64,000 bases of DNA from Triglochin maritima (lineage: Eukaryota; Streptophyta; Magnoliopsida; Alismatales; Juncaginaceae): the NCBI GenBank assembly GCA_963682175.1, contig OY821793.1, forward strand, positions 30,022,391 through 30,086,390. The letters run 5' to 3'. Positions 10,297 through 20,324 of this stretch are shown piece by piece. Each line of letters starts with the position of its first letter. The first letter of the stretch is position 1. The notes beneath the pieces are model-generated. The model saw nothing but the letters and a program-made list of their open reading frames with translations, was not told the DNA's origin and searched no databases. The position numbers were made by a program, and so were the translations under genes.

Positions 10297-12804
10297 TCAA
10301 TTGCTATCTTTGGTTGGTGATGCAACCTTTGGAGACTTCCTTCTTCCGTTCTTTCGATCGGCATCTTTTCTCTGGGACGACTTTGTGAACCTTTTTGTCT
10401 TCTGTGATTTCATATAATCCTGCAAAGTTTGTTGTCCTCTCTTTTGCTTTGCCGAAACAATCTCACTTATGGCTTTCTGCAATGCTTCCTTTGCAACCCT
10501 GTAGAATTCAACAGAAGTAGACCCCTCCTTTGCACATTTCATGGCATCGTGACAGAGATCATTATATCTCGCATCCGATGGTTCTTGCCCATTACTGCGA
10601 AGTTCAATCCTGCAATCATCTGACAAAGCATTACTCTTGGCGTTCTTTGTCCACCTCTTCAAGATGTAATTCTTCGGAAGCATACGAATGCCAACGATTA
10701 TAAATACTCTTAGAGCATGTCTACACAGAATCCCTGTGAACTCAAACATGCAGCAACTGCACTTCACTTTGTTTTCTGAAGGATTGAAAGTAACTACGTA
10801 TGAGTCGGATGTGTCCTCGTTTCTCGCAACACAATACCTGCTAATGGCCCCATCCTCAATCTTATCGACGTGATAACCCAAGGATTGAACAAATTCCTCC
10901 TGAAATCTGTCAAATAATGTTCTCGTATATATTGCAGCTGTCTGTTTTTCCATTGGAGCAGCTGTCCTCAAAAAAGGTTTGTTGTATATGGTTTCGAAAT
11001 CTGCCTGAGCTTCCTTCTCAGATAAGCTAGCAACTGCCTGCCCAAATTGCCGAACAGCAATCCGCAAAGAAGTTTTGGCTGTGAAATATTTTTCAACGAT
11101 CTTCTCGATACCTTCTGTCTTTGGGGACAACGGAATTTCTGCAAAGAACGAGTCTTTAAAATACAATGGTACCCAATGCTGTCGTATACTGTACAAAGAC
11201 TGCAGGTAAGCGTTATCTCTCAACCCGTACTTGCTGAGTACTGTCTGCCAACATGATTCGAAGACTTCATTTGTCTCCGATTCGTCAATGCATTTTCTAA
11301 GTTCTCCATCAAAGTTTGTATTGGACAAATACATATCGCAGAACTGTTCTTGAAATTTATTTAAAATCCTTTTCTTACAAAAACGATGACAAGTAGTTGG
11401 GAATACCTTTCCTGCTGCAGATGCAATGGCCACATCAAGGTTGGTTATCAACGAAACCGGATGCCGTCCACCCATTGCTGCAAGCCAATTCTCAAACAGC
11501 CAAGTAAAAGAAGCCTCCGTGTCGTCCACGAGCAATGCACAACCAAACACAACAGGTTGCAAATGATGGTTAACACCGGAGAAAGTGACAATTGGCATCA
11601 TCTCCTTGTCATTTATGTATGAAGTATCCAGTGTGACAGCATCACCGAAGTAACCATAAGCCATCCTCGCCTTGGCATCAGCCCAGAGAATGTTGGTCAT
11701 GAAATTGTTGTGCTCCACTTGCACCGAATAATAGAAAGCCGGGTTCTCGAATTGAGTCTTCCGAAAGTACTCAAGCAAATACTGGGCATCTTCTGGTCCA
11801 AGGTCGTTATACCGAACCTCCCTAGGATACTGAGACTCCTGTCCATTCAGCAGCAAATTGCGAGTATCCGCAAAATTCTTCGCTATAACGAGAATCTCAC
11901 CTTGAGACCGAACACACCTAACTTTACTCAGAGGTGCCAGAGCAAGAGGATGGCTATGCTCCAAAACAAGCTTAGAAACCACCCATCTATCCCCATCCTT
12001 CCTAATAATCTCAAACACCGCCTCGCAACCTTCCTTCATTGGATCCAAACTCGCCAACCCCCTACAATCGTCCCCATTCTCCCTCCCTGAATGATACCTA
12101 TGCTTTGAACAAACCAACTTTAGCATCTTAAGCGTCTCGTCATGCAACGACCTCCTCGACTGCCTAACCCTGGCCTCAAACCCAATCCTACTAGCATAAG
12201 CATAATAAAACGTTCTAGCGACCTCCAACGACTCAAACTCCATCCCAAGAAACGGCTCCAACTCATTGTCACCCTCGGTGGCAACATAATGCACTCGACT
12301 CGGCATCCCAACTTCATGATTATGCTCTTTTAGAAGCTTGGTCACCACCCACTTCCCGTCTCCTTTGCGGATGACCTCGAGCATCGCCTTGCAACCTTCC
12401 CGGATCGAAGCGGCACGTTTTCGCGTCTTCTTACCCTCGATTATGCGTTTTTCTCGGCTGTAGCCTTCGCGGGAGCAGACGAAGCGGAGCATGATGACGT
12501 CCTCGTTGCACTTGGACCGGCGCGACCGAGCGATGCGGACGGAGAAGCCGATCCGCCCGGCGTAGGCGATGTAGAAGGTCTTGGCGGCCTCTCCGGAGTC
12601 GAACTCCATCCCGACGAAGGGATCCAGAGTGGAGGCGTCGGAGTCGAAGAGGTCGCGGCGGAAGGAGGGCTCGAGGGGGGAGGTGGGAGGGTTGGGAGGA
12701 GGGCTGACGGCGAGGGTTGTCCAGAAGTTGATGCTGTCGGAGTCGAGGACGGAGGGGTGGTCCGAGATTAGGCCGTCGTCACCGCTCCCCGTGCCGCCGT
12801 CCAT
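10297..12804 (-). CDS. FAR1-RELATED SEQUENCE protein with two FAR1 domains (FRS7/FRS12-like)
   Basis: Intact single-exon gene of 835 residues, a domesticated Mutator-type transposase acting as a transcription regulator. Visible parts: FAR1 zinc-binding DNA-binding domain 1 at ~66-165 (GMEFDS...REGCKA...EHNHE); FAR1 domain 2 at ~187-287, a diverged repeat of the first (GMEFES...KEGCEA...LEHSHP); a MULE transposase-like domain at ~370-480 with Asp393 in TLDTSY and Asp457 in TNLDVA; a SWIM zinc finger with C682, C684, C694 and H696; and a Lys/Arg-rich tail that could be a nuclear signal. FHY3/FAR1 relatives bind promoters in light and clock signalling. The double FAR1 layout recalls Arabidopsis FRS7 and FRS12, from memory. 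The Met at 12804 precedes an acidic leader and is followed by no in-frame break. The GC-rich 5' end contrasts with the AT-rich surroundings and is typical of a real gene start. Confidence 0.93.
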   Translation of the reverse strand: MDGGTGSGDDGLISDHPSVLDSDSINFWTTLAVSPPPNPPTSPLEPSFRRDLFDSDASTLDPFVGMEFDSGEAAKTFYIAYAGRIGFSVRIARSRRSKCNEDVIMLRFVCSREGYSREKRIIEGKKTRKRAASIREGCKAMLEVIRKGDGKWVVTKLLKEHNHEVGMPSRVHYVATEGDNELEPFLGMEFESLEVARTFYYAYASRIGFEARVRQSRRSLHDETLKMLKLVCSKHRYHSGRENGDDCRGLASLDPMKEGCEAVFEIIRKDGDRWVVSKLVLEHSHPLALAPLSKVRCVRSQGEILVIAKNFADTRNLLLNGQESQYPREVRYNDLGPEDAQYLLEYFRKTQFENPAFYYSVQVEHNNFMTNILWADAKARMAYGYFGDAVTLDTSYINDKEMMPIVTFSGVNHHLQPVVFGCALLVDDTEASFTWLFENWLAAMGGRHPVSLITNLDVAIASAAGKVFPTTCHRFCKKRILNKFQEQFCDMYLSNTNFDGELRKCIDESETNEVFESCWQTVLSKYGLRDNAYLQSLYSIRQHWVPLYFKDSFFAEIPLSPKTEGIEKIVEKYFTAKTSLRIAVRQFGQAVASLSEKEAQADFETIYNKPFLRTAAPMEKQTAAIYTRTLFDRFQEEFVQSLGYHVDKIEDGAISRYCVARNEDTSDSYVVTFNPSENKVKCSCCMFEFTGILCRHALRVFIIVGIRMLPKNYILKRWTKNAKSNALSDDCRIELRSNGQEPSDARYNDLCHDAMKCAKEGSTSVEFYRVAKEALQKAISEIVSAKQKRGQQTLQDYMKSQKTKRFTKSSQRKDADRKNGRRKSPKVASPTKDSN

Positions 12805-13687
12805 CGGTGGTCGGAGTTAGGGTTTTTGGGGCCGGTTTGGGTGGAGAAATTTGAGGGTTTTTTTTGGGGGAAATGGAGGAAGGAGAGGATTATGAGATTT
12901 TTAATTTGATTTAAGATAATTTGAACCTAAGAATCTATGGATGTTTTGGTTGTTGACTTGTTGCTATTGAATTCTTAACCTAAACAGCGGAATTGCTACC
13001 TTTCACGACTGTAGTCCACTTATTCTGACATTGAGGATCTTACTTATGGTCATATGTTTAGCGATAACAAAAAAAAAACACGGTATCAAGGCATTTAGTG
13101 TACCATACGAATTTATTGCTAGCAGTAAATACCATTAAGATACATATTTAGAACCTAAACCAATAATTAAGGAATCAATACACTAAAGTAGAAAGAAAAG
13201 AATGAAGGAGAACATGTGTTACGAGTATACAACTAACTAACAACACAGAAATAAATCAGAAACGACACAGAGTCCAAAGATAAAAACTCAAAATGGATAA
13301 TTTTCTAGAAGAATTGCATGGACTATGTACCGAGAATAACACTTACCAGCAGCATTGATTGAATTCTCCGAAAACAATCGGCAAGTGTTACACATACTGC
13401 AGAAAAAACGCCATTTTTTCTTAAGATCACAAAAAAAAAAAAGCAAAATCAGTCAAAGACAGTAAGGTATGTTGGTTTCAAAGAGTTAGGTTGAGGTGAA
13501 GAAGCCAAATGAATCATCAAGATATTCCTGGTAAATGTTCGTCAAACCATCCCTAGATTTTCTGCTCTTCAAGTCTATACCTGCCCATTAGTATTAGGAA
13601 AAAAATCAAATTAAAACTATTTTAAAAAAAATAATCCAAATTAAACATGTTTGAAAAATATTTTCCAAATTAGACATGTTGCTGCCA
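12805..13687. other. Promoter region of the FRS gene and spacer
   Basis: The likely 5' UTR and promoter of the minus-strand FRS gene, then AT-rich sequence with short poly-A runs. No exon seen. Confidence 0.5.
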
Positions 13688-15060
13688 CGGAGCGATAGTG
13701 GAAAGTTGGAGGTCTGAGACACATTCCTTCTATTAAATATACCCTACGTGACATCATTGTTATCACCGGTTTGCGAGTGGATGATTTGTCTGTTTGCGAA
13801 TCTCAGGAGTACGTTTGGTCCGAGATCTACGAGGATTTATTAGAAGAATGTCCAGAAGACAGGGGCAGCAAAGGTAGTGTAACATTGGGCTAGTTGGATG
13901 ATCAGTTTCAAATGTTACCAGAAGATGCAAATGATATCACTGTTATACAGCACACCAGAGCTTACATTATATTTCAACTTGGATGTAGTATTTTGGCTGA
14001 TAAAAGTGACACGATGATACACCTCAAATATTTGCTTTTGTTGAGAAATCTAGCATGAGCATCAGAGTATAGTTGAGGCAGCGTTGCTCTAGCACATTTG
14101 TATCACGATCTAGACAATACTTCTTTATACCAACCAAACACCTATGTGGTTTTCTGACTTTTCTGCAGTTTTGGTGTTTGGAGCATTTACATATCAGAGG
14201 ACTTTCAAAGACCGGATCATTGGTGTATCCGGTTTATAAGGAGGCACCACTTGGAGCGCGTTGGAGAAGATTACGAACCTTTAAGGCAATCTCAAGACCT
14301 CTACATTGGATTTCTACAGAAATGAGCTGGACACACAGGAGCTGGATCAAGTGACGTGGGCTCCTACGCACATTTGAATGTACGACACTTGCCACCACTG
14401 TGTACAGAATGTTCAAAAATATGGATGAGCCGAACATGACATATCAATTTTGGGAAGGTGGTAATGCATTGTCCCTACCGGGTAATGTAAATGCTTGGTC
14501 TTCTCCAACACATTTCAGAGCCGATGGAGAGACACATAATAAAGTCAACTTAGGGTCAGTCATATGTCAACAGGTTGGTGGAAAATACCCATTTTATTCA
14601 TCATTGGTCACATAGAAGAGATCATGTTCAGTTCCAGCTTCCGATGTTAGGTAACAGATAGTCACCGATTATATATAGAATAATATTGGAATATCACAAT
14701 ACGATAAGTTGTATAGAAGACTGTGGTTGAACAACCAATGACGTACAGACCACGGAGCGGAAGAGAACGAGAAATGGTACGACTTTCATTTGCATTTTGC
14801 AATTGCAAATTTTTAATACTTGTGTTGGATATTTTACTAATACATCTTTTGCTAAAGGTCCATAAGGAATGCTCCACACCGATTGCGAAGCTAAATGAGA
14901 GGATGAAGGCATTCCTGATATGTTTTGGTGTCCACGACTCTATGCTATGATTGAGTCTATGGAGTACAACCATAAAAAATGGTTAAAACTAAGATTGGTA
15001 TTTCCTGACCCTAAGCATAGGTCTCCTAAGATTTGGTCATGGTCTGGTTATAGTAATTGA
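13688..15060 (+). pseudogene. Plant-mobile-domain (PMD, MAIN-like) pseudogene
   Basis: Reads as a decayed PMD protein. One frame from ~13737 gives RDIIVITGLRVDD, then a stop (TAG after SVTLG), then LDDQFQMLPEDAND and RAYIIFQLGCSILADKS, then HLKYLLLLRNLA and another stop. Further right, other frames continue the family pattern (PLGARW, ARTF-like, [11 protein letters not shown]). These are recurrent motifs of PMD proteins found in MAIN/MAIL1 and in many plant transposons. At least three stops and several frame changes show it is dead. It lies between two host genes without visible terminal repeats, so it may be a transposon leftover or a dead MAIN-like gene. Confidence 0.75.
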
Positions 15061-16523
15061 TAGTTTCATCTGTTGGCAGGTTGATGTTTTCTCCTTTCGA
15101 ATATCAACGTGGGAAATACTTAAAAGGGAGGAACCTTATGCTAACATGCACTGTGGTGCTATCATGGGTAAGTCTATTTTCTAACACATTCAAAGGGAAA
15201 CCCCGTCAATTTGCGCTAACAATAATCTTCGGCCAACCATACCAGATTATTGTGAGGCTGATTGGAGAATGCTCATGGAGGAATGTTTGGTCTACCAACC
15301 CATCTTTGCCTCCCTCCTTCTCTGAGATCAACATTAGACTCCGTGCAATGTCAAATGTGCTCCAGACAAAAGCAAAAGGGCATGCAAAATTTAAAGTATA
15401 AAATAAGCACAAGTTCATTAGCAATCATTACGTCCTTTACGATCTTGATTGAGATTAAAATGATGATAGGATTCAATCTTTTACTTGTCTGCATGAGCCA
15501 ATGAGCTTGCTAAAGTTCGTCAGCTATTCTTCCTAAGTAAAATTTCCAAAATTGTTCTTCTCTTGTTGAAACACTTAATTACATAAATTATAAACTAAAC
15601 TACTCATTGATCTATCAATAAAAGTTATCATTGAGCATACATATCAACCAATCAGGGTATCAGTTTGGCCAGACATCTATTGACAATTAATTTCACTTGT
15701 TATAATATTTATTAGAAGTTGAATCCAATATGAGCTCCCCCTTGCAAGTAACAGAATCAAAATTACAATCATATATATGTTCTAAATCTATCTTGCTGAC
15801 TTGCTATGTTCTTAGCAAAGAGACCTCTGATCTTTCAAACATGCACAAGCACTTTATGCTCGAAATAGAAAATTAAGAAATATGCAATACGGGGATGGAT
15901 AGAAATTAGAGAACTTTTCAAATGAACAGAAAGAGACAAAAAATATCTGGAAAAGGAAAAAATGGAACGATACCTCCTAGAAGAACGGGAGGAGAGTAAT
16001 CACATTTTCAATCTTATGGTTCGATGCATAACATAGGTTCAAATTCACCAAAACAACTAGCAGCATCGACATAGCATTTCCACTTACCATTGTTGCTTTA
16101 TGATTATATTCCTTTATCGTTATCCCTGTACTATGACAAGATAGATATTTGTTTTGTAACTAGAAACATGTAAAAGGAAATGCTTTCCCATTGTTAAAGC
16201 AATAATCTTCATAGAAAACATAAACACTACGTTCCACACTTCATATCAGAAAATATGTAACAGTCAGAATGGAATGAAATATCTAAGCATGCAACATCTT
16301 AAGAAGAAGGGAAATATAACAGAAATATTTACAAAGGTTGGAAAAAAAAGGATGCATTATCACATAAGCTGCAAATGCCACAATGTAACATTGGATAGGG
16401 TCATCAACTGTGGATCCATAAGGACCAATAAAAATAAGAGTTGTTAATAAAATCAACTTAGGCTTCAAATTGCCAAGTGGCACTACTACTCTGAAATAAG
16501 CACATTGTCATACATGGTGAACT
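15061..16523. other. Spacer between PMD relic and WEX-type gene
   Basis: No coding exon or clear repeat recognised. The right end is the 3' UTR of the minus-strand exonuclease gene. Confidence 0.4.
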
Positions 16524-19500
16524 TCATAATGGATCACCAACAAGTTGATTCCCACTCTTATCTACATTTGCAGCATCAGGAAAACTTTTTAGCACCTATA
16601 CAAGGCAAAATGCAACAATTATTACACAACTAGATTCACCAATATTTTCCTCTTTTATAACTTCTCGCAATTTATACCTGATATAAATACCAAGATATAA
16701 ATGCATCAGTTGCTGCATAATGAAGTTGATCCCTTGAAAGAATATGGGCTTCCCAATTCCCCAGTCTAATTCTGTTGGGCTTTGCTAACTGCAAGGCACA
16801 TTTTTTTAGAATGTTTCTCGATAGTAGGACTGGAATGCCGACAATTAAATAAAACTAACAGTAATCACATAAATCTACCAATAACGAGATAGGGATGCAA
16901 TTGCCCAACACCAATACATATATCAAAATGAGGGAGTACTCACAGATATGATGTTTGGTGTAACTCACATGCAACACAATGGGCAGCGTGAATATCACAA
17001 TCACAAAGTAATTATTTTCTTGATCAGGTTTGGTAAAATAAAATTAACCAGGAATATATATGCTAAAAGTGTAAGAAATATATTATGTGTAGACAACAAC
17101 AAAAATCTTTTAATCCGTCTAAGAGCAAGATTTTATCTATTTAAGTGGATTTAAATATCTATAATGGAGAAAACGAAAATGACTTATTAGACAGTCGGGT
17201 ACTTAGTATTCATTCTGAAATAGCATATGATCATTGCATTGGACTGGATCATTCATAAGCAGGTTTTTGGTTACCATCATAGGGTGGGATTGAGATCCCT
17301 AAGAAAGCAAGATGGGTAATTTTCCACTTGGAAATACCTCTTTGCAGGTGAGAGTTTGAGTGAGAGCAGAGAGACTCCAATTCTTGGCAATTCCTCCCAA
17401 CTTCTGATTTGCAAGTCCAGATAGATCCTCCAACGCTTCGACATGGACATCATAATCCTTCAAAATCTTCAACGCGTCGTTAGCTACAGCTACTCCAACC
17501 TTCATTGATATCGAGCTGTAGATTAGTGTGATGACATAAAGGATGTCATGAAAGAATTGAAAGCCAATCTGATTGGCACAAAAACATGGACTTTTTGCTA
17601 CCTTGATATATGAGTCATTCTCCAAAAGTGACCGTAGAATGGGAGGAATTCCAGAATGGATGATATGCAATACAAAACAATGACTATTATCCATGCATAG
17701 CTGAATAACTGCAGCCTTCCTGGGAGTTTCTCCTACAAATAATAAGTGTAATTGTGATGGAGAAATGCCACAGAATCAGCAATACGCCATAACCTCAAAC
17801 AACTTTCAGCACCAACTGTCCGAGATTACCAATCTTTACAGCTAAAATGCACATTTATCTGTAAATAATCTCAGCTGGAACAGCAATTTAATTTAATCCA
17901 CTTCACACAGGTGATTATTTTTCAAAGTAGCGATGCATAAAAACTAAAACACGAAGGCAGCAATTTTCTGAAGCTAGACAAGGCACGCAATATTCCTAAG
18001 CACAGTCACCTCCAAAATGGAAGAAGAATGTTTTGTGGTGGGTCCTAGAGAAGAAGAATGTGTCAACAAATTATGTGAATTTAATTAAAGATATGTACGA
18101 ATGAGTTAAAATTAGCATTACAATTTGTGATGGTGTGACAAGTTGTTTTTTGACATTTGGAGCATCATGGACTATGTCAAAGGGTTATTTAAACGATATG
18201 CATTTCTTTTATTGTAGAATCGCAGATAGTCAGTTGCATTTGCATCATTTGAGTCAATTAGAAACAACCTCACTGTTTTACAGTGGTAGGGTTGCGTACA
18301 TCCAACCCCTCTTACCTCACTTAGGCGGGAGCCTCTTCTGAGGCATTGAGGTTATGTTGATGTTGATGTGTAGTCACCTCCAAAATGGAAAGTTGAAAAC
18401 AATTGACACTTTTACTGTTAGCCAACATTGCGAGATCGACTGGAAAACTTGACAATTTATTTCATCAATGGAGCTCAGATGCGGACTAAGGTCAACGAAC
18501 TTGGTGGGCTAAAAGCCTAAACCAAAAGGAAATCCAAGTGTTGAAGTGTGTGATTGGCATTAATTGGTAACCAAACTTCTAAACTGACTTCTGGATGATT
18601 AGTAACCTAAACAACTTTAAAAATCTTCCAAGAAGACTTCCATAACTTAAAAGTTAAAAGTACTTACATAATGTGAGTTCTGTTGGGAGGGGGATCTACG
18701 ATGCACTAACTCGACACGGATTACACGCACCACGAAAAACAATATTGTATGCGGAAACTATAACTTCTGATCCTCTCCCAAACTCAATGCAACAAGTAAA
18801 CACAATTAAGATGGAAATAACAAGCAATCAATCAACACACCTGAAGCAAACCACGACACACGCGATTTTACAAGGTTCGGCAAGATGCCTACGTCCTTGG
18901 GGGGTCTCCTGCGGATTTCCTTTCCTTGAAGCTCTTCTCCAACAAGAGAAGTCTCCGAGATTACACAATTTGGAAGCAATGCGTCTCCCAAAGCACTCTA
19001 GATCTCTCTCTAGCCTAATCTCTCTCAAGGAAAATAAAGATTGTGTGTTATTTTACAAGATTAGAGCGAAAATCCTATTTATAATGGGCTAAAATCGTAC
19101 AAAAATTAATTCTGATCGTGCATAACTGTCTGAAATCGGTCGACCGGAATGTCCCATCGGTCGACCGAACTTCGGTTAGTTCGCGTAACTGCCATTGTTC
19201 GGTCGACCGCTCGTCCATAGCCGGTCGACCGATCCGCGCTGCTGAACAACGCTCGAAGCTCCTGGACAATTTCGGTCGACCGCGTGTCTAACACCGGTCG
19301 ACCGTTCTGCACTGTTGGATAGCGCCTGAAGCTACTGGACGAATTCGGTCGACCGCGTGTCCAACACCGGTCGACCGATTGTTGTGCTGAATTTCGTCTC
19401 GTATCTACTGTCACTTTTCGGTCGACCGCGTGCCCAGCACCGGTCGACCGGATCTTCAAAAGATCCGAGCTCCAAATCTACTGACCATTTTCGGTCGACC

Positions 19501-20324
19501 GAATTCCCCGAACCGGTCGACCGTTCCTCGATCTGTTCCGAGCCTCCAGGCTCCTGGAGTAAATCGGTCGACCGTGACTTAAGTTCCGGTCGACCGTTTC
19601 TCCCTGTTTTCCTGTATTAACAATTATAAACCAAATTCCAACAAGTTCCCCCACTTCCACAGTAAAAGGAGTGGAAGTCATGGTTCTAGACTTTGCTCCA
19701 ATTCCTAACAACCAATTAAGAACATCATAGGTACTTGAACTTCAGTTTTGAAGTTACCGACACTTCCCAGTCCTGTACTGAACCTAACAGACCTACATTC
19801 GGACTTAAGCGATCCAAATCACCAACAATCTGCGAAACTCTCTTTCAACTGAAAATAAAAATGCACCTTTCCGGAACGTCGGCTTCCACTCGATATCGAA
19901 CCCGATAGAAACCGGACGGTCCCCTTTCTTCTTCTTCTCCGACTCGATTATCCCCAAAAGCTCCATCGTGGCCCTCTCCACTTCCAATCTAGTCCGTCCG
20001 TACACGATACGACCTCCGAACCTCATCGGAGGATACCTGACCTTCGTCTCCGTTTCCAAACCTAACAAAAAAAATCAAAAAACAATTACCAAAAAAATCA
20101 CAGAAAGAAAAGGATTTTTTTTGGATGTGAAGACGAGGTGTGAACTGACCATTGCAGGAAGGGCGAGAAAGAGTCCAGTTTGGGAGGCGACGATGGAGGT
20201 TCGATTTCGGGTTAGGGTTTGGGAGGGTTTTCTGGCGTTTGTTGGAGAGATGGAGGACGGCGGAGGCTTCTATGGCGTCGAGTTCGGCCTCGTCGATGGG
20301 TTCCTTCAGCTCCGGGAACTCCAT
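16524..20324 (-). CDS. WEX: Werner syndrome-like 3'-5' exonuclease (WEX type), 6 exons
   Basis: Complete 281-residue gene. Exons 5'->3' on the minus strand: 20150-20324, 19867-20061, 17602-17732, 17338-17499, 16678-16788 and 16524-16595; all borders are GT-AG and phases close. It is a DEDDy exonuclease: Exo I GFDIEW gives Asp114 and Glu116; Exo II (VANDALK) gives a candidate Asp175; Exo III YAATD gives Tyr245 and Asp249. Length is close to the ~290-residue Arabidopsis WEX, which is exonuclease-only without the RecQ helicase of human WRN. Family role: trimming 3' DNA ends in repair, with Arabidopsis WEX also linked to gene silencing. Intron 2 (~2.1 kb) contains a 349-bp retro-insertion and a 963-bp solo LTR, which must be spliced out for normal expression. 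Confidence 0.93.
18023..18371 (+). mobile_element. Non-LTR retro-insertion (RTE-LINE fragment / SINE-like tail)
   Basis: A 349-bp insertion in intron 2 of the exonuclease gene, bounded by identical 19-base copies of AGTCACCTCCAAAATGGAA (18004-18022 and 18372-18390). The left part can be read as a broken reverse-transcriptase stretch, VNLIKDMYE then a stop, resembling plant RTE LINEs. The right part (GGTAGGGTTGCGTACATCCA, GGCGGGAGCCTCTT) resembles the conserved end of the plant Au SINE and ends in TTGATGTTGATG repeats. Tail plus long target duplication fit target-primed reverse transcription. Confidence 0.88.
18681..19643 (-). mobile_element. Solo LTR (963 bp) with 5-bp target duplication
   Basis: Starts TGTTGGGAGGG and ends AAATTCCAACA on the plus strand, so it has TG...CA ends with TGTTGG/CCAACA inverted termini. 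AGTTC flanks it exactly on both sides (18676-18680 and 19644-19648). No internal retrotransposon sequence is present, so the element recombined down to one LTR. A TATAAATAGG box on the minus strand (~19080) sets the LTR direction as minus, the same as the host gene. 14 GGTCGACC palindromes lie upstream of it, in U3. A relative lies at 42360-43162. Copia or Gypsy cannot be decided without internal sequence; the LTR ends and 5-bp duplication fit either. Confidence 0.93.
19137..19596. repeat. Array of 14 GGTCGACC palindromes in LTR U3
   Basis: Fourteen exact copies of the 8-bp palindrome GGTCGACC, nearly always extended to CGGTCGACCG. They come in seven pairs: ~25 bases within a pair and ~65 bases from pair to pair. 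Spacer sequences (GCGTGTCC, GAAGCTCCTGGAC) are also repeated, so the ~65-bp unit was tandemly amplified. The array sits 50-510 bases upstream of the LTR TATA box, as expected for a promoter/enhancer block. Confidence 0.92.

Noticed and set aside
11710..12820. Plus-strand ORFs over the FRS gene
   Set aside because: Antisense shadows of a GC-rich, intact 835-codon gene.
19106..19711. ORFs rich in Val-Asp-Arg / Arg-Ser-Thr repeats, and a resemblance to spaced direct repeats of a CRISPR array
   Set aside because: The repeats are 8-10 bp palindromes inside an LTR of a plant genome; the spacers are themselves repeated. CRISPR does not apply.
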